Shown here one piece after another: positions 18,729 to 26,711 of a stretch of DNA of 64,000 nucleotides (its first letter is position 1; every line of letters starts with the position of its first letter). The position numbers and the translations under genes were made by a program. The stretch comes from Marmoricola endophyticus (GTDB lineage: Bacteria; Actinomycetota; Actinomycetes; Propionibacteriales; Nocardioidaceae). Under the pieces are notes generated by a model. That model did not search any database. It had not been told where the DNA came from and worked only from the letters and a program-made list of their open reading frames with translations. The stretch lies in assembly GCF_014644415.1 (NCBI RefSeq), contig NZ_BMKQ01000002.1, forward strand, positions 124,001 to 188,000, read 5' to 3'.

Positions 18729-19946
18729 ATGCCCCGCCGCTCGTCGCTGCGCCGCCTTGCCGTCGCGTGCCTGCTCGCCGGACTCGTCGTCTCGTCGACG
18801 GGAGGGGCGGTGCTCGCGGCGCCGCTGCCAGCCGATGCCGCTCCCGGCGCCCAGGCGGCCGCCGACGCCGCAGCGACCGCGGCCCGCGCGCCGGCCGTGG
18901 CGCGTCGGGCGGCGGCCACCAGCTTCCGGCTCGAGAGGGCCCGCCTGCACCGGTCGCCCACCGCCAGGGTCCCGAGCCAGAACCCGCTCGCGGGCCGCAC
19001 GTGGGGGGTCTACAAGGGTCCTGGCGACCAGGCGTGGCCCCCGTACGAGAAGGCGACCGGCGAGACCAAGACGCTGCTCGGCGCGATCGCGCTGGCGCCC
19101 AAGGCGAAGTGGTTCGGCACCTGGATCAGCGAGAGCCAGATCGAGTCCAAGGTCCGCGACTACGTCGCCAACGCCTCCGGCGGCGACCCGGAGACCCTCG
19201 TGCAGGCCACGGTGTTCAACCTCAAGCCCTGGGAGCACGAGGCGTGCACCCGGCTCCCCACGAGCGCCGAGCAGACGTCGTACAAGCGCTGGATCGACGG
19301 CTTCGCCCGCGGTGTCGGCGCGCAGCACACCGCGATCATCCTGCAGCCCGACGGCCCCTTCGCGATGTGCGTGCCCGGTGGGTCGGGCGTCCCCTCGGGG
19401 CTGATCTCCTACGCCGCGCAGAAGTTCTCCGCGCTGCCGCACACCGCCGTCTACATCGACGGGGGAGCCGCCGACTGGCCGTACAAGGACGTGAACGGCG
19501 CGGTCGACTTCCTCGTCCGCGACGGCATCCGGTACGCCCGCGGTGTCGCGTTGAACTCGACGCACTACTCCGCGACCGGCGACGAGGTGGAGCGCGGCAC
19601 CGCCATCGTCACCGAGCTCGCCCGGCGGGGGATCGCGGACAAGCACGTCGTCGTCAACACCTCCTCGAACGGCCGGCCCTTCGTGTTCGGCGACGCGCCG
19701 GGCAAGGACCCCGACAACGCCACGGTCTGCGCCTCGCGCACCAGCACGCACTGCGTGACGCTGGGGATCAGGCCGACCACCGACGTCGCGAACGCCCGCT
19801 GGGGCCTGACGGCCGCGCAGCAGGAGCACGCCCGGGCGTACGTCGACGGCTACCTGTGGTTCGGCCGGCCGTGGCTCTACCGCCAGGCCGACCCGTTCGA
19901 CATGGAGCGGGCGCTGCAGCTGGTGCGGACCACGCCGTACTCCTGA
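18729..19946 (+). CDS. secreted glycoside hydrolase family 6 protein (divergent)
   Basis: This 405-residue exported protein has a signal peptide (residues 1-31, ending AVLA-AP), an Ala-rich linker and a GH6-like barrel. GH6 enzymes are endoglucanases or cellobiohydrolases that cut beta-1,4-glucan with inversion. Recognisable landmarks are ILQPDGPF with the presumed acid Asp208, VYIDGGAADW, and NTSSNGRPF. Several positions differ from classic cellulases, notably ATVFNLKPWEH where an aspartate-bearing loop is usual, so substrate and even activity are uncertain. GAGG 6 nt before the ATG fixes the start, and TAGCCT at 18686-18691 may be its -10 box. No cellulose-binding module is present. Confidence 0.82.
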   Translation: MPRRSSLRRLAVACLLAGLVVSSTGGAVLAAPLPADAAPGAQAAADAAATAARAPAVARRAAATSFRLERARLHRSPTARVPSQNPLAGRTWGVYKGPGDQAWPPYEKATGETKTLLGAIALAPKAKWFGTWISESQIESKVRDYVANASGGDPETLVQATVFNLKPWEHEACTRLPTSAEQTSYKRWIDGFARGVGAQHTAIILQPDGPFAMCVPGGSGVPSGLISYAAQKFSALPHTAVYIDGGAADWPYKDVNGAVDFLVRDGIRYARGVALNSTHYSATGDEVERGTAIVTELARRGIADKHVVVNTSSNGRPFVFGDAPGKDPDNATVCASRTSTHCVTLGIRPTTDVANARWGLTAAQQEHARAYVDGYLWFGRPWLYRQADPFDMERALQLVRTTPYS

Positions 19947-20005
19947 GGCCGGCCGAGGCGCCCGATTTCGACCTCGGCACGAGCGCTGGTAGCGTTCTTC
20001 CTCGC

Positions 20006-20077
<72 letters not shown>

Positions 20078-20088
20078 CCGAGGCCTTC

Positions 20089-21642
20089 TCAGCGTGACTC
20101 CAGCACCGCCATCGCGGCGTTGTGGCCACCCAGGCCGGAGACCGCTCCGCCCCGTCTGGCGCCGGATCCGCACACCAGCACCCCCGGCAGCCCGGTCTCG
20201 ACGCCCCAGCGTCGCGCGGGGGTGTCCAGCGGCTCCTCGTCGTCGGCCCATGGCCAGTCGAGGTCGCCGTGGAAGATGTGCCCGCCGGGCATCGCGAGGT
20301 CGTCCTCGACGTCCTGCGGCACCTTGGCCTCGATGCACAAACGGCCGTCGCGGTCGCGTCGTACGCAGTCCAGCAGCGGCTCGGCCAGGACCTCGTCGAT
20401 GGTCGCGATCGCGCGTCCCAGCGCCTCCTGCTTCGCACGCTCCCGGTCGGTCTCGAAGAGCGCGGCGGACATGTGCAGACCGAAGTAGGTCAGCGTGTGC
20501 ACGCCGTCGCCGGCCAGTGGGCCGAGGATCGAGGGGTCGGTCAGCGAGTGGCAGTACAGCTCGCCGGGCGGGCGGGTCGGGATCCTGCCGGCGGCCGCCT
20601 CGGAGTACGCCGTGCGGAGCTCCTCGGCCGACTCGGCGACGTGGAAGGTGCCCGCGAACGCCACGGCCGGGTCCGCCCCGGAGCGCAGTCGCGGCAGCCG
20701 GTCGAGCAGCAGGTTGATCTTCAGCTGCGACCCGGCCGGACGGCCCGTCGGCGCGAGGTCGCCCAGCAGCCCGTCCAGGACGTACGGCGCCACCCCCGAG
20801 AGCACGTGCGTGGCGCGGGCGCGCCGCTCGGTCCCGCCCTCGACCCACGTGACCTCGCCGTCGGGCGTGACGGCGGTGACGCTCGCGCCCGTACGGATCT
20901 CCGTGCCGCCGGCCCCGGCCGCCGCCGCGAGCGCGTCCGTGACGGCGCCCATGCCGCCGACGGGCACCCGCCACTCGCCGGTCCCGTTGCCGATCAGGTG
21001 GTAGAGCAGGCACCGGTTCTGGACCAGGGAGGGGTCCTCGAGGTCGGCGAACGTGCCGATCAGCGCGTCGGTCCCGACCACGCCGCGCACCAGGTCGTCG
21101 GCGAACCGCTCGCGCAGCGCGGCTCCGACGGGCCGCTCGACGAGGTCCCGCCAGATCGACGGGTCGGTCTGCGGGGAGAGCGCTCGCGCCCGGGGGAGCG
21201 GGGCGGTCAGCGTCGGCGCCACGACGCCCGCCAGCTGCTCGACGCCGTCGTACCACTCCTGCCAGGCGGTGTACTCGGTGTCGCCCCCGGTGACCTCCCG
21301 GAAGGACGCGGCGGTCGCCGCACCCTCGGGCCGCTCGGCGAGCAGCCCGAGGTCGCGGCCGCCGCGCCGGACCGGGGTGTACGACGCCGTGCCGCGCGAG
21401 CGCAGGTCGAGGTCCAGCCCGAGGTCGGCCACGACCCGGTCTGGCAGCACGCTGACCAGGTAGCTGTAGCGGGACAGCCGCACCCCCGTGCCCGAGAAGG
21501 CCTCCGCGCTGACGGCGGCGCCACCGGTGTGGTCCAGGCGCTCGAGCAGCAGCGTGCTCAGACCCTCGCGGGAGAGGTAGGCAGCGGCGGTCAGCGCGTT
21601 GTGCCCGCCACCGACGACGATCACGTCGTAGGAGCTGTCCAT
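20089..21642 (-). CDS. FAD-dependent oxidoreductase, phytoene desaturase-like
   Basis: This 517-residue flavoprotein starts with a dinucleotide-binding motif (VIVVGGGHNALTAAAYLSREG) followed by LLLERLDHTGGAAVS. It ends with the second FAD segment GVLVCGSGARRGGAVSGLGGHNAAMA. This layout is typical of the CrtI/retinol-saturase-like NAD(P)/FAD oxidoreductases. No carotenoid genes are nearby, so the substrate is open. The long upstream open frame is antisense to the pirin gene; the ATG at 21642 is chosen because the nucleotide-binding fold begins there and TACGCT lies 7 nt upstream. It is divergent from the pirin gene and shares its control region. Confidence 0.9.
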   Translation of the reverse strand: MDSSYDVIVVGGGHNALTAAAYLSREGLSTLLLERLDHTGGAAVSAEAFSGTGVRLSRYSYLVSVLPDRVVADLGLDLDLRSRGTASYTPVRRGGRDLGLLAERPEGAATAASFREVTGGDTEYTAWQEWYDGVEQLAGVVAPTLTAPLPRARALSPQTDPSIWRDLVERPVGAALRERFADDLVRGVVGTDALIGTFADLEDPSLVQNRCLLYHLIGNGTGEWRVPVGGMGAVTDALAAAAGAGGTEIRTGASVTAVTPDGEVTWVEGGTERRARATHVLSGVAPYVLDGLLGDLAPTGRPAGSQLKINLLLDRLPRLRSGADPAVAFAGTFHVAESAEELRTAYSEAAAGRIPTRPPGELYCHSLTDPSILGPLAGDGVHTLTYFGLHMSAALFETDRERAKQEALGRAIATIDEVLAEPLLDCVRRDRDGRLCIEAKVPQDVEDDLAMPGGHIFHGDLDWPWADDEEPLDTPARRWGVETGLPGVLVCGSGARRGGAVSGLGGHNAAMAVLESR

Positions 21643-21649
21643 GTCGGGG

Positions 21650-21655
21650 AGCGTA
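21650..21655 (-). promoter_or_regulatory. -10 box of a probable leaderless promoter for the oxidoreductase
   Basis: Read on the minus strand, TACGCT ends 7 nt before the ATG at 21642. Confidence 0.45.
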
Positions 21656-21679
21656 GAGGGATCTCCGACGGTCCGGAAT

Positions 21680-21693
21680 GTTGAAGGTTCAAC
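21680..21693. promoter_or_regulatory. candidate MarR-type operator upstream of pirin
   Basis: GTTGAAGGTTCAAC is a perfect 6-bp inverted repeat around GG. It directly abuts TACCGT (21694-21699), a plausible -10 box for pirin, so binding there would block the promoter. The same half-sites occur at 36639-36655 between marR and yceI. Confidence 0.5.
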
Positions 21694-21735
21694 TACCGTT
21701 GCGGCCCTCACGATGCGACGAGGAAGGTGGACGAC

Positions 21736-22599
21736 ATGCCCGCACTGACCGTGGACGACCTGACGACGCTGACCCGGGTGCGCGCCCCCGGGCTGGGGGA
21801 CCGCGTACGACCGGTGAAGCAGGTGATCGACGCGCCGCAGGGGTACGTCGACCTGCGCGACCTGGACCCGTTCGTGCACATCGACGGGATCTTCGACCAC
21901 GCCGACAGCCACGGCGGTGGCGGCACGATCACCAACGGCGACACCCAGTGGATGACCGCCGGGTCCGGGTTGCTGCACATCGAGGCGCCGCCGGAGTCGC
22001 TGGTCGCCTCGGGAGGGCTGTTCCACGGCGTCCAGCTGTGGGTGAACCTGCCGCGCGAGGCGAAGTGGAGCGAGCCGAAGTACCAGGACATCCGCTCCCG
22101 GGAGGTCGGCGTGGCCACCTCGACGGACGCGGGGTCGCTGGTCCGGGTGATCGCCGGCAGCCTGGGTCGAGGCGCCGAGAGGATCGAGGGCCCCGGGTCG
22201 ACCCACACCCCGATGACGCTGGTGCACGCGACCGTCGAGGCCGGCTCGCGACTCGACCTGCCGTGGGACGCGGGCTACAACGCGCTGGTCTACGTCCTCT
22301 CCGGCAACGGCACGGTCGGTCTGGACGGCCGCCCGCTGCGGACCGGCCAGCTCGCGGTGCTCGGTGCGGGCGACTTCGTCAGCGTCGCCGCCGACGAGCG
22401 TGGTCAGGAGACCCGCGCGCCGCGCATGGAGGTGCTCGTCCTCGGCGGGCAGCCGATCAACGAGCCGGTGGCCTGGGCCGGGCCGTTCGTGATGAACACC
22501 CGCGCCGAGGTCGTGCAGGCCTTCGAGGACTTCGACAAAGGGCGGCTCGGCACTATCCCCGCGGTCCACGGGGCGCCGACCACCCTCCAGCAGGGCTGA
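21736..22599 (+). CDS. pirin-family protein with an internal deletion in the N-terminal cupin
   Basis: This 287-residue bicupin is recognisable from DPFVH, GDTQWMTAGSGLLHIEAPP, GLFHGVQLWVNLP and the C-terminal GPFVMNTRAEV. Pirins bind iron and some act as quercetinases or as redox-sensitive cofactors of transcription. The usual stretch between DPF and the DGIFDH strand, with the metal ligands of the HPHRGFETVTY motif, is missing, so DPFVH runs straight into IDGIFDH. Only the second ligand pair (His-Ile-Glu in LLHIEAP) remains. The reading frame is intact, so a stable protein could be made but normal metal binding is doubtful. AGGAAGG 8 nt upstream selects the ATG at 21736 over the GTG at 21727. 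Confidence 0.88.
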   Translation: MPALTVDDLTTLTRVRAPGLGDRVRPVKQVIDAPQGYVDLRDLDPFVHIDGIFDHADSHGGGGTITNGDTQWMTAGSGLLHIEAPPESLVASGGLFHGVQLWVNLPREAKWSEPKYQDIRSREVGVATSTDAGSLVRVIAGSLGRGAERIEGPGSTHTPMTLVHATVEAGSRLDLPWDAGYNALVYVLSGNGTVGLDGRPLRTGQLAVLGAGDFVSVAADERGQETRAPRMEVLVLGGQPINEPVAWAGPFVMNTRAEVVQAFEDFDKGRLGTIPAVHGAPTTLQQG

Positions 22600-22614
22600 A
22601 CGCCGTACGACGCG

Positions 22615-22647
22615 ACGAAGCCGCAGGCGCGGTGCCTGCGGCTTCGT
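22615..22647. terminator. stem-loop terminator between pirin and tRNA-His
   Basis: A perfect 14-bp stem (ACGAAGCCGCAGGC with GCCTGCGGCTTCGT) encloses a 5-nt loop. It lies between the convergent pirin and tRNA-His genes and could stop transcription from both sides. There is no long T tract, as is usual in high-GC Actinobacteria. Confidence 0.8.
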
Positions 22648-22657
22648 GGCGTCCTGG

Positions 22658-22731
22658 GGTGAGTAACGGGACTTGAACCCGCGACATCCGCCACCACAAG
22701 GCGGCGCTCTACCAGCTGAGCTATACCCACC
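22658..22731 (-). tRNA. tRNA-His (anticodon GTG)
   Basis: The acceptor GTGGGTA pairs with TACTCAC (one G-U pair). The extra 5' G that defines tRNA-His is encoded opposite C73. The anticodon loop TTGTGGT sits on a CCGCC/GGCGG stem. There is no encoded CCA. Confidence 0.97.
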
Positions 22732-22758
22732 ATGGGCTCCGTGGAGCCAGCGGGCAGT

Positions 22759-23415
22759 CTAGTCCCCGACCTGCCCCGGCGACGAATCCGATCCGGAGCC
22801 CTCGCCGCCGGCCCCGGTCAGGGCGCCGCCGTGCCGGGCCGCGACCCGCTTCGCGCCCGCGCTGTCCGGGCCCGGGGCGGGGACGAACACCGCCTCGCGG
22901 TAGTAGCGGAGCTCCTCGATGCTCTCCTGGATGTCGGCCAGGGCACGGTGGCCTCCGGCCTTGGCCGGGGCGTTGTAGTACGCCCGGGGGAACCACCGGC
23001 GGGAGAGCTCCTTGATCGAGGAGACGTCGACGATCCGGTAGTGCAGCAGCGCGTCCAGCTCGCTCATGTCCCGGGCGATGAACCCCCGGTCGGTGGCGAC
23101 GGAGTTGCCCGCCAGCGGCGGGCGGGCGTCGTCGGGGCACTGGGCGCGGACGTACGCGAGCACCTGCTCCTCGGCGCCGCGCAGCGTGGTCCCCTCGGCG
23201 AGCTCGTCGAGGAGGCCGGAGGTGGTGTGCATCGTGCGGACGAAGTCGTCCATCTGCTCCAGCGCCGCCTCAGGGGGCCGGATCACGACGTCCACGCCGT
23301 CGCCGAGCACGTTCAGGTCGAAGTCCGTGACCAGCGCGGCCACCTCGACCAGCGCATCGGCCCCGAGGTCGAGGCCGGTCATCTCGCAGTCGATCCACAC
23401 CAGTCGGTCGCTCAC
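22759..23415 (-). CDS. orn: oligoribonuclease (DEDDh exonuclease)
   Basis: This 218-residue 3'-to-5' exoribonuclease degrades RNA dinucleotides and short oligos at the end of mRNA turnover and cleaves pGpG from cyclic di-GMP breakdown. The DEDDh residues are visible: [10 protein letters not shown] (Asp, Glu), [11 protein letters not shown] (Asp), and [14 protein letters not shown] (His, Asp). The last 30 or so residues ([14 protein letters not shown]) extend beyond the usual core and look disordered. The GTG start is supported by TAGGGT 8 nt upstream on the minus strand. The gene is divergent from the MauE/DsbA pair. Confidence 0.95.
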   Translation of the reverse strand: MSDRLVWIDCEMTGLDLGADALVEVAALVTDFDLNVLGDGVDVVIRPPEAALEQMDDFVRTMHTTSGLLDELAEGTTLRGAEEQVLAYVRAQCPDDARPPLAGNSVATDRGFIARDMSELDALLHYRIVDVSSIKELSRRWFPRAYYNAPAKAGGHRALADIQESIEELRYYREAVFVPAPGPDSAGAKRVAARHGGALTGAGGEGSGSDSSPGQVGD

Positions 23416-23423
23416 GACGCTCG

Positions 23424-23429
23424 ACCCTA
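23424..23429 (-). promoter_or_regulatory. -10 box of a probable leaderless promoter for orn
   Basis: Read on the minus strand, TAGGGT ends 8 nt before the orn GTG. Confidence 0.45.
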
Positions 23430-23468
23430 CTCGGGTGCTGCTGCGGCACCGGGTTGCACCGGCTCGCC

Positions 23469-23474
23469 TATGGT
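23469..23474 (+). promoter_or_regulatory. -10 box of a probable leaderless promoter for the MauE-like gene
   Basis: TATGGT ends 6 nt before the ATG at 23481. It lies 39 nt from the orn -10 box, so the two divergent promoters are close together. Confidence 0.45.
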
Positions 23475-23480
23475 GGGCCC

Positions 23481-23975
23481 ATGGCGATCGGAGCGCGGTG
23501 GTTCGGCCTGCTCGCCCGCCTGGTGGTCGGCGTCGTCTGGATCGTCGCCGGTGCGATCAAGCTGCCCGACCCGGACTCGAGCGTCACCGCCGTGCGCGCC
23601 TACCAGCTGCTGCCGCTCTCGCTGACCTCGCCGGTGGGACACGCGCTGCCGATCCTGGAGGTGGTCGTCGGGCTGCTCCTGGTCCTCGGGCTGCTCACCC
23701 GCCCGGTGGGTCTGCTGTCCGCCCTGATGCAGCTCGCCTTCATCATCGGCATCGCCTCGGTGTGGGCCCGCGGCATCTCGATCAACTGCGGCTGCTTCGG
23801 CGACGGCGGCGCCGATCCCGACGCCGCGTCCAGCTACCCCTGGGAGATCGCCCGCGACGTCGGCCTGCTGCTGCTGTCCCTGTGGCTGGTGTGGCGACCT
23901 CGTACGCAGCTCTCCCTCGACACCCTGCTGTTTCCCGAGCGGCCCGCCGCCGCGATCCCCGAGTCCTCGACCTGA
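23481..23975 (+). CDS. MauE/DoxX-like membrane protein
   Basis: This 164-residue protein has four predicted transmembrane helices and a cysteine pair in [10 protein letters not shown] on the loop before the last helix. MauE-type proteins pass electrons between the quinone pool and periplasmic thiol-disulfide proteins, much as VKOR or DsbB do. The next gene, 11 nt downstream, encodes a DsbA-like oxidoreductase, which fits that role. The open frame begins 27 nt upstream, but the TATGGT box and the family N-terminus favour the ATG at 23481. Confidence 0.82.
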   Translation: MAIGARWFGLLARLVVGVVWIVAGAIKLPDPDSSVTAVRAYQLLPLSLTSPVGHALPILEVVVGLLLVLGLLTRPVGLLSALMQLAFIIGIASVWARGISINCGCFGDGGADPDAASSYPWEIARDVGLLLLSLWLVWRPRTQLSLDTLLFPERPAAAIPESST

Positions 23976-23986
23976 TCGGAGCCTTC

Positions 23987-24715
23987 GTGTCCAAGCAGAA
24001 CCGCCAGGCGCGCGCCGCTGCGGCGATCGCCCAGCAGAAGCGGGCCGAGCGCAACCGCCGGCTCGGCATCACCGGCGCCATCGTCGTGGTCGTCGCCGCG
24101 GTCGTGGCCGGACTGGTCTGGTACAGCCTGGGTGGCTCGTCCTCCGACAGTGCCGTGGCCGGTGCCGCCTCGGCGAAGGTCGATGACACCTCGCTGGTCG
24201 TCGGGCCGGACTCGGCGAAGACGAAGGTCACGATCTACGAGGACTTCCAGTGCCCGTACTGCCGTCAGTTCGAGAGCCAGAGCCGTGACTTCCTCCGCGA
24301 GGCGGCCTCCGACGGCAAGGCGCAGATCACCTACAAGCCGTTCAACTTGCTGACCCAGGACGACTACTCGGCGCGCGCGCTGAGCGCGTTCGCCACCGTC
24401 CTGGACGACGGGACGGCGAAGCAGGCGCTGGCCTTCCACGACAAGCTCTTCGACGAGCAGCCCTACGAGAACGCTTCCGACAAGCCCGACACCACGCAGC
24501 TGCGCGACTGGGCCAAGGACTCCGGGGTCACGAAGGCCTCGGTGCTGGACGCGATCGGGCCCGTCGACAAGTCCTACGTCACGAAGGTGACGCAGGCCGC
24601 CGTCGGCGCCGGAGTGCAGGGCACACCGACGATCCTGGTCGACGGCAAGCCGCTGTCGGGCTCGTCGATCTCCGACCAGGCGGATCAGCTCGAAGAGATG
24701 ATCAAGAAGAGCTGA
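23987..24715 (+). CDS. membrane-anchored DsbA-family thiol oxidoreductase
   Basis: This 242-residue protein has a basic N-terminus (KRAERNRRLG), one membrane anchor (about 31-52), a Ser-rich linker and a DsbA-type thioredoxin domain outside the membrane. The active site is FQCPYCRQF near residue 90, and the cis-proline loop is QGTPTILVDG near residue 215. It probably introduces or isomerises disulfides in exported proteins and is re-oxidised by the MauE-like protein encoded just upstream. GGAG 6 nt before the GTG supports the start. The gene ends 5 nt before the deaminase gene, so the three may be one transcript. Confidence 0.9.
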   Translation: MSKQNRQARAAAAIAQQKRAERNRRLGITGAIVVVVAAVVAGLVWYSLGGSSSDSAVAGAASAKVDDTSLVVGPDSAKTKVTIYEDFQCPYCRQFESQSRDFLREAASDGKAQITYKPFNLLTQDDYSARALSAFATVLDDGTAKQALAFHDKLFDEQPYENASDKPDTTQLRDWAKDSGVTKASVLDAIGPVDKSYVTKVTQAAVGAGVQGTPTILVDGKPLSGSSISDQADQLEEMIKKS

Positions 24716-24720
24716 GCGCG

Positions 24721-25749
24721 GTGAGTGATCTCGCGGCGTTCGTCGCCGGTCTGCCGAAGGCCGAGCTGCACGTCCACCACGTCGGCTCGGCCTCGCCGGA
24801 GACGGTCGCCGAGCTGGCGGCCCGCCACCCCGAGGGGCCCGTGCCGGCCGACGTCGACGCGCTGCGGGACTACTTCGCCTTCCGCGACTTCGCGCACTTC
24901 ATCGAGGTCTACCTCTCGGTGGTGGACCTGGTGCGCACGCCGGAGGACGTACGCCTGCTGACCTACGCGGTCGCGCAGGAGATGGCGACCACGCAGCAGG
25001 TCCGGTACGCCGAGCTGACCTGCACGCCGTACACCTCCGTACGACCCGACGAGCCCGGCCGCGGGATGCCGGTGGAGGCGTACACCGAGGCGCTCGAGGA
25101 CGCGCGGGCGGCCGCCGAGCGCGACCACGGGATCGTGCTGCGCTGGATCTACGACATCCCCGGGGAGGCCGGTCTGCCGGCGGCCGAGGCGACGCTCGAC
25201 TACGCCCTGAGGCACGCGCCGGACGCCCTGGTCGGCTTCGGTCTCGGCGGGCCGGAGATCGGCGTCCCGCGCCCGCAGTTCAAGCCCTACTTCGACCGTG
25301 CCCGCGCCGCCGGCCTGCGCAGCGTCCCGCACGCGGGCGAGACCACGGGTCCGCAGACCGTCTGGGACGCGCTGCGCGACCTCGGCGCCGAGCGGATCGG
25401 CCACGGCACCTCCGCCGCGCAGGACCCCGACCTGCTGGCCCACCTCGCGACGCACCGGGTCCCGCTGGAGGTCTGCCCGACGTCCAACCTCGCCACCGGC
25501 GCGGTCGCCGCCCTCGACGAGCACCCGATCAGGGCGTTCGTCGACGCCGGGGTCACGGTCACCGTGAACAGCGACGACCCCCCGATGTTCGGCACCACCC
25601 TCAACCACGAGTACGAGGTCGCCGCCCGGCTGCTGGACCTCGACCGCGGTGGCCTGCGCGACCTGGCGCTCGCCTCGGTCGACGCCTCGTTCGCCCCCGC
25701 CGACGTCAGGGCGCGACTGCACCGCGAGATCGCGGCGTACGACGGCTGA
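24721..25749 (+). CDS. adenosine deaminase family enzyme, possibly aminodeoxyfutalosine deaminase
   Basis: This 342-residue metal-dependent amidohydrolase has the zinc-binding motif ELHVHHVGS at 15-23, SVPHAGETTG with the catalytic Glu and His, RIGHGTS, and VNSDDPPMFGT with the zinc aspartates. In classic adenosine deaminases the first motif is HLHLEG. The HVHHVGS form and the whole N-terminus recall the Streptomyces enzyme that deaminates 6-amino-6-deoxyfutalosine in menaquinone synthesis. That reaction is therefore a serious alternative; no other mqn gene is in the window to decide it. Its 3' end overlaps the end of the convergent LysR gene by 44 nt. Confidence 0.87.
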   Translation: MSDLAAFVAGLPKAELHVHHVGSASPETVAELAARHPEGPVPADVDALRDYFAFRDFAHFIEVYLSVVDLVRTPEDVRLLTYAVAQEMATTQQVRYAELTCTPYTSVRPDEPGRGMPVEAYTEALEDARAAAERDHGIVLRWIYDIPGEAGLPAAEATLDYALRHAPDALVGFGLGGPEIGVPRPQFKPYFDRARAAGLRSVPHAGETTGPQTVWDALRDLGAERIGHGTSAAQDPDLLAHLATHRVPLEVCPTSNLATGAVAALDEHPIRAFVDAGVTVTVNSDDPPMFGTTLNHEYEVAARLLDLDRGGLRDLALASVDASFAPADVRARLHREIAAYDG

Positions 25750-26629
25750 CGCGACCCAGCTCGCGGATCAGCGCCGCCGTGGCGGGGACCGTCTCGGCCC
25801 CCGGCCGGTGCACGAGTCCCACGTGCCGTGAGCCGAGCGCGGGCGCGTCGACCAGCACCACGCCGGGGTGGCGGTACGCCGTGAGCGCCGACGCCGGGAG
25901 CGCTGTCACGCCCAGCCCTCGCGCGACGAGGTTCTGCACCACGACGTAGTCGTCGGTCTCGTGGGTGATCAGCGGTGCGAAGCCGGCGGCGGTGCAGCAG
26001 TCCACCAGGTGCTCGCGGCACCGGACGCAGCCGGCGATCCAGCGCTCGTCGGCCAGCCGGGCCAGGTCGCCGCGTCGCGCACCCGCGCTGGGGTGCTCCG
26101 GGTGGACCACCAGGTGCACGGGCTCGCGGTCGAGCTCGTGCCACCGCAGCTGACCGAGCGCGGGCGGCGGGCCGTCGTAGCCGAAGACCACGGCGAGGTC
26201 GGCGTCCCCCGCTCGTACGGCCGCCGTCGCCTCGGGCGGCTCCGCGGCGACGAGGGCCACCTCGACGGCGGGGTGGCGCTCGCCGAGCGCGGCGACGGCG
26301 TCCGACACGAGGGTGGCCGCAGCCGAGGGGAAGGCCCGCAGTCGTACCCGTCCGGTTCCCAGCGTCGTCAGCGAGGCCAGCTCCTCGCGGGCGGCGTGCA
26401 GCTCGCCGGCGACGGCGTCGGCCCGAGCCAGGAGCGTGCTCCCCGCCTGCGTGAGCCGGACCCCTCCGGGCCCGCGCAGCAGCAGCCGGGTGCCGGCGTC
26501 GCGCTCGAGGTGCGCCAGGTGCTGGCTCACGGCGGGCTGCGTCCAGCCGAGTGCGCGCGCGGCGCCGGTGATCGAGCCCTCCCGCGCGACCCGGCGGAAG
26601 ATCAGCAGGCGACGTGGGTCGAGCTCCAT
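25706..26629 (-). CDS. LysR-family transcriptional regulator
   Basis: This 307-residue regulator has an N-terminal winged helix-turn-helix (FRRVAREGSITGAARALGWTQPAVSQHLAHLE) and a periplasmic-binding-protein-like effector domain. A cysteine-rich patch GCVRCREHLVDCC (about residues 197-209) could make it redox- or metal-responsive. A CATAAG-N5-CTTATG inverted repeat overlaps its own -10 region, which suggests autoregulation and control of the divergent racemase gene. The C-terminal 15 codons overlap the end of the deaminase gene on the other strand. The effector is unknown. Confidence 0.9.
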   Translation of the reverse strand: MELDPRRLLIFRRVAREGSITGAARALGWTQPAVSQHLAHLERDAGTRLLLRGPGGVRLTQAGSTLLARADAVAGELHAAREELASLTTLGTGRVRLRAFPSAAATLVSDAVAALGERHPAVEVALVAAEPPEATAAVRAGDADLAVVFGYDGPPPALGQLRWHELDREPVHLVVHPEHPSAGARRGDLARLADERWIAGCVRCREHLVDCCTAAGFAPLITHETDDYVVVQNLVARGLGVTALPASALTAYRHPGVVLVDAPALGSRHVGLVHRPGAETVPATAALIRELGRVSRRTPRSRGAVAP

Positions 26630-26635
26630 GCCGTC

Positions 26636-26641
26636 ACCATA
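26636..26641 (-). promoter_or_regulatory. -10 box of a probable leaderless promoter for lysR
   Basis: Read on the minus strand, TATGGT ends 6 nt before the lysR ATG at 26629. It overlaps the inverted repeat at 26638-26654. Confidence 0.4.
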
Positions 26642-26654
26642 AGACGTACTTATG
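26638..26654. promoter_or_regulatory. candidate LysR operator between lysR and the racemase gene
   Basis: CATAAG-ACGTA-CTTATG is a perfect 6-bp inverted repeat with a 5-nt spacer, giving the dyad form expected of a LysR-type site. It is AT-rich against a very GC-rich background and lies in the 82-nt divergent gap. Confidence 0.5.
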
Positions 26655-26711
26655 ACCTGGAGAAGGAGGTCGGGTCTTCCTTGGGGGACGTCGCGACGTC
26701 AGGCTGGGGGC

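Noticed and set aside
20089-22569. 826-residue reading of the flavin oxidoreductase
   Set aside because: The upstream 309 codons are antisense to pirin and have no similarity; the FAD-binding N-terminus begins at 21642.
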